Positions 7,991-16,574 of a stretch of 42,460 bases of DNA are shown one piece after another. Position 1 is the stretch's first letter; each line of letters starts with the position of its first letter. The stretch lies in NCBI GenBank assembly GCA_013214575.1, contig JABSSD010000116.1, positions 1-42,460 on the forward strand, given 5' to 3'. The notes beneath the pieces are model-generated. The model ran no database searches, had not been told where the DNA came from, and saw only the letters and a list, made by a program, of their open reading frames with translations. This DNA is from Paracoccaceae bacterium (GTDB taxonomy: Bacteria > Pseudomonadota > Alphaproteobacteria > Rhodobacterales > Rhodobacteraceae). A program made the translations under genes and the position numbers.

Positions 7991-9724
7991 ATGCGCAAGT
8001 ATCTTCTCTCCGCTGTTGCGGCGACTGCTGTAATTGCGGGATCAACAGGGCATGCCGATGAGGCCGCTGCCAAAAAATGGATTAACGAGGAATTCCAGCC
8101 CTCTGTTCTGACCAAGGACGAACAGCTGGCGGAAATGCAGTGGTTCATCGAAGCGGCTGCGCCATTTGCCGGCATGGAGATCAACGTGCTGTCCGAGGGC
8201 ATTCCGACCCACAGCTACGAGAGCGAAGTGCTGACCAAAGCCTTTGAAGAAATCACCGGCATCAAGGTCAACCACCAGATTCTGGGCGAAGGCGAAGTTG
8301 TGCAGGCGGTTCAGACCCAAATGCAGACCCAGCGGAACCTCTATGACGCTTATGTCAATGACTCGGACCTAATCGGCACCCACTCGCGGTTGCAACTGGC
8401 CTATAACCTGACCGACTTTATGGCAGGCGAAGGCGCCGACGTGACCAACCCCGGTCTCGATCTGGACGACTTCATGGGCATCCAGTTCACCACTGGCCCG
8501 GATGGAGATCTGTACCAGCTGCCCGATCAGCAGTTCGCCAATCTGTACTGGTTCCGCAAGGACTGGTTCGACCGCGCTGATCTGCAAGAGGCCTTCAAAG
8601 CCAAATACGGCTATGATCTGGGGGTTCCGGTCAACTGGTCGGCCTATGAGGACATCGCCGAGTTCTTCTCTGATGACGTCAAGGAAATCGACGGCACCAC
8701 GATCTATGGTCACATGGACTATGGCAAGCGGGCGCCGGATCTTGGCTGGCGGATGACCGATGCCTGGCTGTCGATGGCCGGTGCCGGTTCCAAAGGTGAG
8801 CCAAACGGGGTGCCGATCGACGAATGGGGCATCCGCATGGAAGCCGGTTCCTGTAACCCGGCCGGTGCCAGCGTCACCCGGGGTGGGGCTGCAAACGGTC
8901 CGGCTGCGGTCTATGCGATCCGCAAATGGGACGAATGGCTGCGCGCCTATGCGCCTCCAGGTGCCGCCAGCTTTGACTTCTACCAGTCACTGCCAGCGCT
9001 AAGCCAGGGCAATGTGGCCCAGCAGATCTTCTGGTACACTGCGTTTACCGCCGACATGGTGAAGCCACAGTCCGAAGGCAACAATACCGTCGATGGTGAC
9101 GGCATGCCGCTGTGGCGGATGGCGCCCAGCCCGCATGGTCCCTATTGGGAAGAAGGCCAGAAGATCGGCTATCAGGACGTTGGCTCCTGGACCATCCTCA
9201 AGTCGACCCCACTGGACCGTGCCAAGGCCGCCTGGCTCTATGCACAGTTCGCGGTGTCCAAGACTGTGGACGTGAAGAAAAGCCATGTTGGCCTGACCTT
9301 CATCCGCGACAGCTCGATCAACCACGAGAGCTTCTCGGAGCGGGCTGACAAACTGGGTGGTCTGGTCGAGTTCTACCGCTCGCCTGATCGTGTGGCCTGG
9401 TCGCCAACCGGCATCAACGTGCCTGACTATCCAAAGCTGGCCCAAATCTGGTGGCAGCAAATTGGTGACGTCAACTCGGGTGCCTTCACCCCACAAGAGG
9501 CGATGGATCGTCTGGCCGAAGAAATGGACATCACCATGGGCCGCATGCAGCGCGCCGATGAGGCTGCCAATGTCTACGGTGGTTGTGGCCCACGTCTGAA
9601 CGAAGAAAAAGACGCGGCCTGGTGGATGGCCAACGGTGGCGCCAAGCCAATGTTGGACAACGAGAAGCCACAGGGCATGACCGTCAACTATGACGCTCTG
9701 GTCGCCCGCTGGGCTGCTGAATAA
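7991..9724 (+). CDS. glpV: Glycerol-type ABC transporter substrate-binding protein
   Basis: Periplasmic solute-binding protein of 577 residues, long for the family but typical of the GlpV-like group. A signal peptide is evident (MRKYLLSAVAATAVIAG..., cleavage probably after GHA near residue 22). The mature part has an extracellular-solute-binding fold (family 1-like), for example INVLSEGIPTHSYESEVL and LPDQQFANLYWFRKDWFD. A very strong ribosome site (AGGGAGGTGA) lies 4 bases before the ATG. It is the first gene of a six-gene operon, V-S-T-P-Q-U; in Rhizobium leguminosarum the homologous transporter takes up glycerol and the binding-protein gene is last. Glycerol is therefore the best guess, with another small polyol possible. 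glpD, glpK and glpR are not nearby. Confidence 0.8.
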   Translation: MRKYLLSAVAATAVIAGSTGHADEAAAKKWINEEFQPSVLTKDEQLAEMQWFIEAAAPFAGMEINVLSEGIPTHSYESEVLTKAFEEITGIKVNHQILGEGEVVQAVQTQMQTQRNLYDAYVNDSDLIGTHSRLQLAYNLTDFMAGEGADVTNPGLDLDDFMGIQFTTGPDGDLYQLPDQQFANLYWFRKDWFDRADLQEAFKAKYGYDLGVPVNWSAYEDIAEFFSDDVKEIDGTTIYGHMDYGKRAPDLGWRMTDAWLSMAGAGSKGEPNGVPIDEWGIRMEAGSCNPAGASVTRGGAANGPAAVYAIRKWDEWLRAYAPPGAASFDFYQSLPALSQGNVAQQIFWYTAFTADMVKPQSEGNNTVDGDGMPLWRMAPSPHGPYWEEGQKIGYQDVGSWTILKSTPLDRAKAAWLYAQFAVSKTVDVKKSHVGLTFIRDSSINHESFSERADKLGGLVEFYRSPDRVAWSPTGINVPDYPKLAQIWWQQIGDVNSGAFTPQEAMDRLAEEMDITMGRMQRADEAANVYGGCGPRLNEEKDAAWWMANGGAKPMLDNEKPQGMTVNYDALVARWAAE

Positions 9725-9867
9725 TCAGGCTCTTTCCTGATGGGCTGAACCCAGCAAATTGTTCAGCCCTCCTAAGCCCCGGTGATCCTCTCGATCTCCG
9801 GGGCGTTTTCCCCCAAGACCGCGCAGCATCGCGTGCAACTGGCTGCTTGCCGGAAAGCCTCACCACG

Positions 9868-10932
9868 ATGGCACTCGAACTAAAATCTGTGACCAAGCGC
9901 GTCGGCGCCAATCTGCACATCAAGGAAACCTCCCTGACCCTGCACACCGGTCACTTCAATGTCCTGTTGGGCGCAACCGGATCTGGTAAGACCTCTCTGA
10001 TCAAACTGATGGCCGGGCTGGACCCGCTGGCCAGTGGCGAGATCTGGATGGATGGTCAGAACATATCCAAGCTCAGCACCCAGAAACGCAATATCAGTTT
10101 GGTGCACCAGTTTTTCATCAACTACCCGCATATGACCGTCTATGAAAACATCGCCTCGCCGCTGAAAGTTGCCGGCATGGCCAAGTCTGAAATTCAGGGC
10201 CGCGTCGAAGAGGCCGCCGATATTCTGCAGCTGCGGCCGATGCTAAAGCGGATGCCGCACGAGCTATCCGGTGGCCAGCAGCAGCGCACCGCATTGGCCC
10301 GTGCCATTGCCAAGGAAAGCAAGGCAGTGTTCCTGGATGAGCCGCTGGCCAACCTCGACTACAAACTGCGCGAAGAGCTGCGCGATCAGCTGCCCGAGCT
10401 GTTTGCCGGTCGCGGCGCGGTGGTGGTCTATGCCACCTCGGAACCCGAGGAGGCCCTGTTGCTGGGCGGCCAGACCGCGCTGATGGAGGATGGCCATGTG
10501 ACCCAGTTTGGCGTCACCGCCGATATCTACCGCAACCCGGCCAATGTGGCGGCAGCGGCAGTGTTCTCCAACCCGCCGATCAACACTGCCGAGATCACCA
10601 AGCAGGGAAGCACCGCAACGCTGGGATCAGGCGTCAGCTGGGATCTTCCCGGCAATGCCGCAGGGCTGACCGACGGCCCCTATACCATCGCCATTCGGCC
10701 GCACCATGTGCTGCCGCTGGCCACCGAGGCAAACACCGTGCGCCTGTCAGGCAAGGTGCAGGTGACCGAGCTGTCCGGCTCGGAAAGCAGTGCCCATTTT
10801 GACATGGGAAACGGCAGCTGGGTCTCTCTGGCAGCTGGCGTTCATCCCTACAATGTGGGCGAAACCCATGATTTTTATATGGACCCCTCGGCGGCATATC
10901 TCTTTGCCCCCGACGGCTCCCGCGTGGCGTGA
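9868..10932 (+). CDS. glpS: ABC transporter ATPase 1 (GlpS-like), switch His missing
   Basis: One of two ATPases powering the importer from the cytoplasmic side; 354 residues. Walker A is GATGSGKT (35-42), the signature is a canonical LSGGQ (133-137) and Walker B ends in Asp157-Glu158, with a C-terminal TOBE-like domain from about 240. The H-loop position, normally VTHD, reads YATSEPEEA, with Ser191 in place of the switch histidine. This complements the second ATPase, which has the histidine but a degenerate signature. The frame is open to a TTG at 9847, but the ATG at 9868 has GGAAAG 10-16 bases upstream and gives the family N-terminus. It lies 143 bp after glpV; that gap contains an inverted GGGGCTTAGGA/TCTCCGGGGC-like region that may attenuate transcription. 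Confidence 0.82.
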   Translation: MALELKSVTKRVGANLHIKETSLTLHTGHFNVLLGATGSGKTSLIKLMAGLDPLASGEIWMDGQNISKLSTQKRNISLVHQFFINYPHMTVYENIASPLKVAGMAKSEIQGRVEEAADILQLRPMLKRMPHELSGGQQQRTALARAIAKESKAVFLDEPLANLDYKLREELRDQLPELFAGRGAVVVYATSEPEEALLLGGQTALMEDGHVTQFGVTADIYRNPANVAAAAVFSNPPINTAEITKQGSTATLGSGVSWDLPGNAAGLTDGPYTIAIRPHHVLPLATEANTVRLSGKVQVTELSGSESSAHFDMGNGSWVSLAAGVHPYNVGETHDFYMDPSAAYLFAPDGSRVA

Positions 10933-10941
10933 GGCGCAACA

Positions 10942-12027
10942 ATGGCTAAAATAACTCTCTCAAATCTGCGTCACAGCTATTATCCGAATCCTTCCGAGCC
11001 GTCAGACTATGCGCTCAAGGAAATCGACCTCGACTGGAACGATGGCGGTGCCTATGCGCTGCTGGGGCCGTCGGGCTGTGGTAAATCCACCCTGCTGAAC
11101 ATCATTTCCGGCCTGTTAGTCCCGTCTGAGGGCCGCATTCTGTTCGACGACAAGGATGTCACCGACCTGCCGCCAGACCGGCGCAACATTGCCCAGGTGT
11201 TCCAGTTCCCGGTGATCTACGACACCATGACGGTCTATGACAATCTGGCCTTCCCGCTGCGCAATCGTGGCCGCGACGAAGTGACCGTCAAAACCCGGGT
11301 CACCGCCATCGCCGAGATGCTGGAGCTGACCGATATGCTGAGCCAGAAGGCGGCAGGCCTGAGCCCGGACAACAAGCAGAAGATCTCGATGGGGCGCGGA
11401 TTGGTGCGCGAGGATGTCAACGTGGTGATGTTCGATGAGCCGCTGACGGTGATCGACCCGCACCTCAAATGGAAGCTGCGCTCAAAACTGAAAGAACTGC
11501 ACCAGCGCATCAAGGCGACGATGATCTATGTCACCCACGACCAGACCGAGGCGCTGACCTTTGCCGATCAGGTGGTGGTGATGCAGGACGGCGAAGTGGT
11601 GCAGATCGGCACCCCGGTGGAACTGTTTGAGCGCCCCGCCCATACCTTTGTCGGCCATTTCATCGGCTCTCCGGGGATGAATGTGTTGCCCTGCAGCCTG
11701 ATCGACGGTCAGGCCTATTTCACCGACCATCCGGTGGCGCTGGAAGGGGCGATTTCAGGCAGCCCCAAAGGCCGCACCGAGATTGGCATCCGCCCCGAAT
11801 TTGTGACCCTCGCCAAAAGCGGCTTGTCGGCAACGGTAAGCAAAGTCTCGGACGTTGGCCGCCACACAGTGGTGGAATGTGACGCTGGCGGCAGCAAAAT
11901 CCGCGCCATCATCAGCGGGGCCGGCCCGGAAAAAGGCGCGCCCGTGTTTCTCAACTTCCAACAAAACCAGACCCGGCTTTATGTCGATGGCTGGATTGCC
12001 ACCCATGCCCAGGAGGCACAGTCATGA
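10942..12027 (+). CDS. glpT: ABC transporter ATPase 2 (GlpT-like), degenerate signature
   Basis: Second ATPase of the importer, 361 residues. Walker A is GPSGCGKS (42-49), Walker B ends in Asp165-Glu166 and the switch histidine His199 is present in YVTHDQTEAL. The signature motif, however, reads LSPDN (140-144) instead of LSGGQ. A TOBE-like C-terminal domain follows from about 245. It begins 9 bp after glpS and its stop overlaps the start of glpP (ATGA), so translation is probably coupled. The symbol follows the Rhizobium glycerol ABC transporter and must not be confused with the E. coli glycerol-3-phosphate permease GlpT. Confidence 0.82.
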   Translation: MAKITLSNLRHSYYPNPSEPSDYALKEIDLDWNDGGAYALLGPSGCGKSTLLNIISGLLVPSEGRILFDDKDVTDLPPDRRNIAQVFQFPVIYDTMTVYDNLAFPLRNRGRDEVTVKTRVTAIAEMLELTDMLSQKAAGLSPDNKQKISMGRGLVREDVNVVMFDEPLTVIDPHLKWKLRSKLKELHQRIKATMIYVTHDQTEALTFADQVVVMQDGEVVQIGTPVELFERPAHTFVGHFIGSPGMNVLPCSLIDGQAYFTDHPVALEGAISGSPKGRTEIGIRPEFVTLAKSGLSATVSKVSDVGRHTVVECDAGGSKIRAIISGAGPEKGAPVFLNFQQNQTRLYVDGWIATHAQEAQS

Positions 12028-12887
12028 AAACCGTAAACCAGAAAGGCTGGTTCTTTGTGCTGCCGGTGCTGCTGCTGGTCGCCTTTAACGCGCTGATCCC
12101 GATGATGACCGTGGTCAATTATTCGGTGCAGGAGACCTTTGGCAACAATCTGTTCCTGTGGGAGGGCCTGACCTGGTTCCAGCAATTGCTGACCGAAGAG
12201 CGGTTTTACAAGGCGCTGGGGCGTCAGTTCATGTTCACCGGGCTGATCTTGGTGATCGAGGTGCCGCTGGGCATTGCCATTGCCCTGTCAATGCCACGCC
12301 AGGGTATCTGGGTGCCGGTCTGCCTGATCCTGATGGCGCTGCCGATGCTGATCCCGTGGAACGTGGTGGGGGCGATGTGGAACATCTTCACTCTGCCCGA
12401 CATCGGCTTGCTGGGCTATTTCCTGAACAATGTTCTGGGTATCAACTATGACATGACCCAGGACCCGATTGCCGCCTGGGTCACCATCATCACCATGGAT
12501 GTCTGGCACTGGACCTCGCTGGTGGTGCTGCTGGCCTATGCCGGGCTGGTGTCGATACCGGATGCCTATTATCAGGCCGCCAAGATCGACGGCGCCTCCA
12601 ACTGGTCGGTGTTCCGCTTTATCCAGCTGCCCAAGATGAAACCGGTGCTGACCATCGCCATCCTGTTGCGCTTCATGGACAGTTTCAACATCTACACGGA
12701 ACCCTTTGTGTTGACCGGAGGCGGCCCCGGCAACTCTACCACCCTCCTCTCCATTGATCTGGTGAAACGCGCCCTCGGGCAGTTTGACCTCGGCCCCGCC
12801 GCTGCGATGTCGCTGATCTACTTTGCAATCACTCTCTTGGTCAGCTGGCTGTTCTATACGCTGATGACCAAAGATGACCTGAACTAA
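12024..12887 (+). CDS. glpP: ABC transporter permease (GlpP-like)
   Basis: Inner-membrane permease of 287 residues with about six transmembrane segments, of the MalF/UgpA-type family. The cytoplasmic EAA-like loop is seen around YYQAAKIDGASNWSVFRFIQLPKM (about 188-211), which contacts the ATPases; the stretch FVLTGGGPGNST near 230 is typical of the family. The first segment is FFVLPVLLLVAFNALIPMM. The ATG overlaps the glpT stop by four bases. It pairs with the next gene to form the membrane channel. Confidence 0.88.
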   Translation: MKTVNQKGWFFVLPVLLLVAFNALIPMMTVVNYSVQETFGNNLFLWEGLTWFQQLLTEERFYKALGRQFMFTGLILVIEVPLGIAIALSMPRQGIWVPVCLILMALPMLIPWNVVGAMWNIFTLPDIGLLGYFLNNVLGINYDMTQDPIAAWVTIITMDVWHWTSLVVLLAYAGLVSIPDAYYQAAKIDGASNWSVFRFIQLPKMKPVLTIAILLRFMDSFNIYTEPFVLTGGGPGNSTTLLSIDLVKRALGQFDLGPAAAMSLIYFAITLLVSWLFYTLMTKDDLN

Positions 12888-12901
12888 AGGAGACCATGGA
12901 A

Positions 12902-13699
12902 ATGCAAAAACGATCCATCGTCCCAATCATTTACATCCTGTTCCTGCTGCTGCCGATCTACTGGCTGGTCACCATGAGCTTCAAGACCACCAACGAGATC
13001 CTCGGCGGCTTCTCGCTGTTCCCGCAGACCTTCACGCTGGAAAACTACCGGGTGATCTTTACCGATCCGACCTGGTACTGGGGCTATATCAACTCGATCT
13101 CTTATGTGACCCTGAACATGGTGATCTCGATCGCGGTGGCGCTGCCGGCCGCCTATGCCTTTAGCCGCTACCGGTTCCTGGGCGACAAGCAGCTGTTCTT
13201 CTGGCTGCTGACCAACCGGATGGCACCGGCGGCGGTGTTTGCGCTGCCGTTCTTCCAGCTTTACTCAGCCGTGGGGTTGTTTGACACCTATCTGGCGGTG
13301 GCACTGGCCCATTGCCTGTTCAACGTGCCGCTGTCGGTCTGGATCCTCGAAGGCTTCATGGCCAGCGTGCCCAAGGAACTGGACGAGACCGCCTATGTGG
13401 ATGGCTATTCCTTCCCGCGGTTCTTTGTCACCATCTTCCTGCCCTCGATCAAGGCCGGGGTCGGCGTCGCTGCCTTCTTCTGCTTCATGTTCTCCTGGGT
13501 GGAGCTACTGCTGGCCAAGACCCTGACCGCGGTGGCCGCCAAACCCATTGCCGCCATCATGACCAAAACCGCCTCAAGCGCGGGATATGAGCTGGGGCTG
13601 CTGGCCGCGGCGGGCACTCTGACAATCATACCGGGCGCAATCGTGATCTATTTTGTCCGCAACTATATCGCGAAGGGTTTCGCGATGGGGAGGGTGTAA
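12902..13699 (+). CDS. glpQ: ABC transporter permease (GlpQ-like)
   Basis: Second permease subunit, 265 residues, MalG-type. About six membrane segments are visible, starting IVPIIYILFLLLPIYWLVTM; the EAA-like loop is DETAYVDGYSFPRFFVTIFLP (about 160-180). An ATG at 12896 is also in frame, but AAGGAGA at 12887-12893 leaves only 2 bases before it and 8 before the ATG at 12902, so I choose the latter. The stop overlaps the start of the DUF2160 gene (TAATG). Confidence 0.87.
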   Translation: MQKRSIVPIIYILFLLLPIYWLVTMSFKTTNEILGGFSLFPQTFTLENYRVIFTDPTWYWGYINSISYVTLNMVISIAVALPAAYAFSRYRFLGDKQLFFWLLTNRMAPAAVFALPFFQLYSAVGLFDTYLAVALAHCLFNVPLSVWILEGFMASVPKELDETAYVDGYSFPRFFVTIFLPSIKAGVGVAAFFCFMFSWVELLLAKTLTAVAAKPIAAIMTKTASSAGYELGLLAAAGTLTIIPGAIVIYFVRNYIAKGFAMGRV

Positions 13700-13977
13700 T
13701 GCTTTCATGGATGGCCTGGACCTGGCCCACAGCATTGGTCTTTATCGGTATCTTCTCGGCGATCGGCACGCTGATCGTGATCGAAATCCGCCACCCCGGC
13801 GGTGATGAACGCAAAGGCGTGCTGGGGCTGGTGACCACACGCGGCGACCGGCTGTTCATCAGCCTGTTGGGCTCCAGCTATATATTTCTGGCCTGGCTGG
13901 GATTGTTTGGCACCCCGCTGTGGATACCGCTGCCAATAGCGATTGGCTGGGCCGTGTTCTGCTTTCGCAAGGTCTGA
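13699..13977 (+). CDS. glpU: DUF2160 small membrane protein (GlpU-like)
   Basis: A 92-residue inner-membrane protein of the DUF2160 family, found almost only with this type of glycerol importer. Three hydrophobic segments are visible (about 1-22, 49-69 and 71-88), with a charged loop containing EIRHPGGDERKG between the first two. Its start overlaps the glpQ stop, so it is the last gene of the operon; a strong hairpin follows. The role is unknown; an accessory channel subunit or assembly factor is plausible. Confidence 0.82.
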   Translation: MLSWMAWTWPTALVFIGIFSAIGTLIVIEIRHPGGDERKGVLGLVTTRGDRLFISLLGSSYIFLAWLGLFGTPLWIPLPIAIGWAVFCFRKV

Positions 13978-13983
13978 CCGCGG

Positions 13984-14027
13984 GCGCGATCCGGGTCACC
14001 CCTGACGCGGGTCGCGCGCATATTTTG
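13984..14027 (+). terminator. Operon terminator after glpU
   Basis: Two 15-bp arms (13984-13998 and 14003-14017) pair except for one mismatch and one wobble around a CCCC loop, and are followed by GCATATTTT. It starts 6 bases after the glpU stop. Confidence 0.75.
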
Positions 14028-14133
14028 GCAACACGCGCCGCGGCTGGCGCATCCTCTAAGAAATTAGTTTTCAAAATCATAGCCTTTGCCTAAGATGGCG
14101 AAACGATAATAAACGGACCGGACACCAGACCCA

Positions 14134-14529
14134 ATGCGAAAAAAGCAGGACAACACGCTTCTGACCGAGGTTGAACTCGAATTCATGACCGTGGTTTGGG
14201 CAACCGGTGGCGGCACTGTGCGTGACCTTTTGGCCGAGCTGAACAAGCTGCAGGAACGGGCCTATACCTCGGTTGCAACCGTGCTCAAGATCATGGAACA
14301 AAAGGGCTTTCTGTCCAGCGAACGGTTGGATCGTTCACTGGTCTATCGCCCTGCTGTGCCCAAGGCAGAGTATCAAAAAACCACTCTCAAAAACCTTTCG
14401 AGCAAACTCTTCAACGATACCCCCGCAGCCCTGGTGGCGCGGCTGGTCGAGGACGAAGAGGTGACCAACGAAATGCTCGTGGAAATGCGGGCGCTGTTGA
14501 CTGAAAGGCTGGGGGATAATGCAAGCTGA
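14134..14529 (+). CDS. BlaI/MecI-type transcriptional repressor
   Basis: Winged-helix repressor of 131 residues, PF03965. The N-terminal wing-helix is recognisable (LTEVELEFMTVVW, then GTVRDLLAEL, YTSVATVLKIMEQKGFL); the C-terminal helix would carry the dimer interface and the site cut by the partner protease. It overlaps the M56 peptidase gene by 11 bp, the classical BlaI-BlaR1/MecI-MecR1 arrangement. No beta-lactamase gene is nearby. A possible promoter (TTTGCC, 16 bases, TAATAA) overlaps an imperfect dyad TTTGCC...GGCGAAA at 14086-14104 that might be the operator. No clear ribosome site precedes the ATG. Confidence 0.87.
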   Translation: MRKKQDNTLLTEVELEFMTVVWATGGGTVRDLLAELNKLQERAYTSVATVLKIMEQKGFLSSERLDRSLVYRPAVPKAEYQKTTLKNLSSKLFNDTPAALVARLVEDEEVTNEMLVEMRALLTERLGDNAS

Positions 14530-15652
14530 TGCTCTACTGAATGCCTATATCGACCTGAATCTGCTGCTGCTGGTTGGCGCCGGCATCTGGATCGGGTTGC
14601 GACGATTGCTGACCCGACATGGGCTTGGCAACGCCTTCTTGCCACAACTGAGGCTGCTCAACCGGCTGACCGTCTTGCTGGTTGCGGCGCCGCTGCTGGC
14701 GCTGGGGTTCACCACCTGGGTCATTCCGCACCCACCCAATATCTCGGATATGCTGGTGTCGCAATTCCTGCAGGGCCACGTCAGCCTTAGCGCCACCCGT
14801 TTTGAGACCCTCATCGGCCTGCGCGAGGATCTGGTGCGCAACCTGTTGACGCAACAGGCAGTCTGGGCCCGGTCGCTGGTGCTGCTGTTCACCCTTGGCG
14901 CCGCGTTTTGCAGCCTGCATGTAATCACCTCTGTGCTGCGCCTGCGCAACTGCCTGCGCAGCGCCTTTCTGTGGAAGAAAATCGGCCGGGTAGAGCTGCT
15001 GATCAGCGATAGCACCTCGGTCGCCTATTCCACCCGCGGGCTGTTCAGCCTCTATGTGGTACTGCCCTCGGCGCTGCTGCATGACCCCCGCGATCTGCGG
15101 CTGACCATCGCCCATGAGTTGCAGCATTTCCGCCAGCGCGACATCGAATGCGAGTTTCTGCTGGAAATGCTGCGGCCGCTGCTGTTCTGGAACCCGGCCT
15201 ATTTCCTGTGGCGCAGCGAAGTCCGCATCCTGCGGGAATATGCCTGTGATCAGGCGCTGATGGCGCGGCCCCAGTTTGAGCCCCGCGCCTATTGCGAATG
15301 CCTGATCCGCGCCTGCGCCATGGCGGCACAGGACCGGGTGTTGTTTCGCCGCCGCAGTCCCGCCGTGGCCCTGGTTGACCGCCGCGAGACCCGGCGCAGC
15401 GCCACCCTGGAGCAGCGCATTCTGGCGGTGACGGCCAAGGCCTCCCAGTCTGACCATAGGCTCAGCTGGGCGCTGCTGTCGGGCCTGCTGGTCGGCGCCG
15501 TGCTGGCCACCACGCTGCTGATGCAGCGGCCCAGCGACTGGAGCCAGGACCGGCTGATGCTCTCCACCATCGTCAATCTGGAACGCATGGCCAGCCGCAG
15601 TTCCTCCGGCAGTGACCCGGTGCAACGCTCCGGCCTGGCGACCTTCGACTAA
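14519..15652 (+). CDS. M56-family membrane metallopeptidase, BlaR1-like without sensor domain
   Basis: Integral-membrane zinc protease of 377 residues. HELQH at 199-203 is the HExxH zinc motif, preceded by LRLTIAHELQHFRQRD; EYACDQ near 240 supplies the third ligand region of M56 peptidases. Hydrophobic segments are present near 10-27, 44-70, 113-130 and 310-335. It ends about 40 residues after the last segment, so the large extracellular penicillin-binding sensor domain of BlaR1 is absent. With the overlapping BlaI-type repressor it should form a proteolytic signalling pair, but the signal is not a beta-lactam sensed in the BlaR1 way. Target genes are unknown. Confidence 0.85.
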   Translation: MQADALLNAYIDLNLLLLVGAGIWIGLRRLLTRHGLGNAFLPQLRLLNRLTVLLVAAPLLALGFTTWVIPHPPNISDMLVSQFLQGHVSLSATRFETLIGLREDLVRNLLTQQAVWARSLVLLFTLGAAFCSLHVITSVLRLRNCLRSAFLWKKIGRVELLISDSTSVAYSTRGLFSLYVVLPSALLHDPRDLRLTIAHELQHFRQRDIECEFLLEMLRPLLFWNPAYFLWRSEVRILREYACDQALMARPQFEPRAYCECLIRACAMAAQDRVLFRRRSPAVALVDRRETRRSATLEQRILAVTAKASQSDHRLSWALLSGLLVGAVLATTLLMQRPSDWSQDRLMLSTIVNLERMASRSSSGSDPVQRSGLATFD

Positions 15653-15685
15653 CCGCCCCGACAGCCACAAGAAAGACCCGAACCC

Positions 15686-16519
15686 ATGAGCCGTATTGAT
15701 GCGCACCAACATTTCTGGTCTGTGGCCCGCGACGACTATGGATGGCTCACCCCTGAACTAAAACCGCTCTATCGCGATTTCCTGCCGGCGGATCTTACCC
15801 CGGAGCTGGAGCGCCATCAGATCGCCGCCACGGTTCTGGTGCAGGCCGCGCCCAGTGTGGCCGAAACCCGGTTCATGCTGTCGCTGGCCGACGATCACAG
15901 CTTTATCAAAGGCGTGGTGGGCTGGGTTGATTTTGAGCGCCCCGATGCGGCGCAGCAAATCGCCGAGCTGGCCACCCATGCCGCCCTGGTGGGTCTGCGG
16001 CCGATGATACAGGATATTGCCGACCCGGACTGGATGCTGCGACCGGCGCTGACGCCCGCTTTTTTGGCGCTGATCGCCGAGGATCTGACTTTTGATGCGC
16101 TGACCCTGCCGCCACATCTGCCCAATCTGATCCAGCTGCTGCAGCGCCACCCGGACATGCGGGTGGTGATCAATCATGGCTCCAAACCGCTGATCCGTGA
16201 TGGGCTGATGCAGCCTTGGGCGGAAAACATGGCTGTTTTAGCACGCGACACCCGGGCCTATTGCAAGCTCTCGGGGCTGGTCACCGAGGCAAATTCCGGT
16301 TGGACCACCGAGGATCTGAAACCCTATGTGGATCACTTGCTGAGCTGTTTTGGTCCTGATCGGCTGATCTGGGGCAGCGACTGGCCGGTCTGTCTGCTGG
16401 CCAGCAACTATCACGCTTGGGTAGAAACCACCGAGACCTTGCTGTCAGGCCTCTGCGCCAGGGACCGCGATGCCATTCTGGGTGGCAATGCGGCCCGCGC
16501 CTATAGCTTGCGCGACTGA
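15686..16519 (+). CDS. Amidohydrolase (COG3618), fuconolactonase/rhamnonolactonase-like
   Basis: Metal-dependent hydrolase of 277 residues with a TIM-barrel fold. It opens with IDAHQHFW, the HxH metal site; VVINHGSKP near residue 160 gives the barrel histidine, and LIWGSDWPVCLL near residue 225 holds the catalytic Asp. This pattern is typical of the L-fuconolactonase/L-rhamnonolactonase group, which opens sugar lactones. It follows the M56 gene by 33 bp in the same direction and may be cotranscribed. No other sugar-acid catabolic gene adjoins it, so the substrate is uncertain. Confidence 0.82.
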   Translation: MSRIDAHQHFWSVARDDYGWLTPELKPLYRDFLPADLTPELERHQIAATVLVQAAPSVAETRFMLSLADDHSFIKGVVGWVDFERPDAAQQIAELATHAALVGLRPMIQDIADPDWMLRPALTPAFLALIAEDLTFDALTLPPHLPNLIQLLQRHPDMRVVINHGSKPLIRDGLMQPWAENMAVLARDTRAYCKLSGLVTEANSGWTTEDLKPYVDHLLSCFGPDRLIWGSDWPVCLLASNYHAWVETTETLLSGLCARDRDAILGGNAARAYSLRD

Positions 16520-16574
16520 CAGGCCCAGAGGCCAAAGCGTCACACCCAGACTAAAACCTGCCGAAAATGGCGGC

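Noticed and set aside
14534-15712. Long open frame on the minus strand opposite the M56 peptidase gene
   Set aside because: The product is Gln/Gly/His-rich without domains, and the plus-strand gene has clear zinc motifs and a coupled start. It is a G+C-driven shadow.
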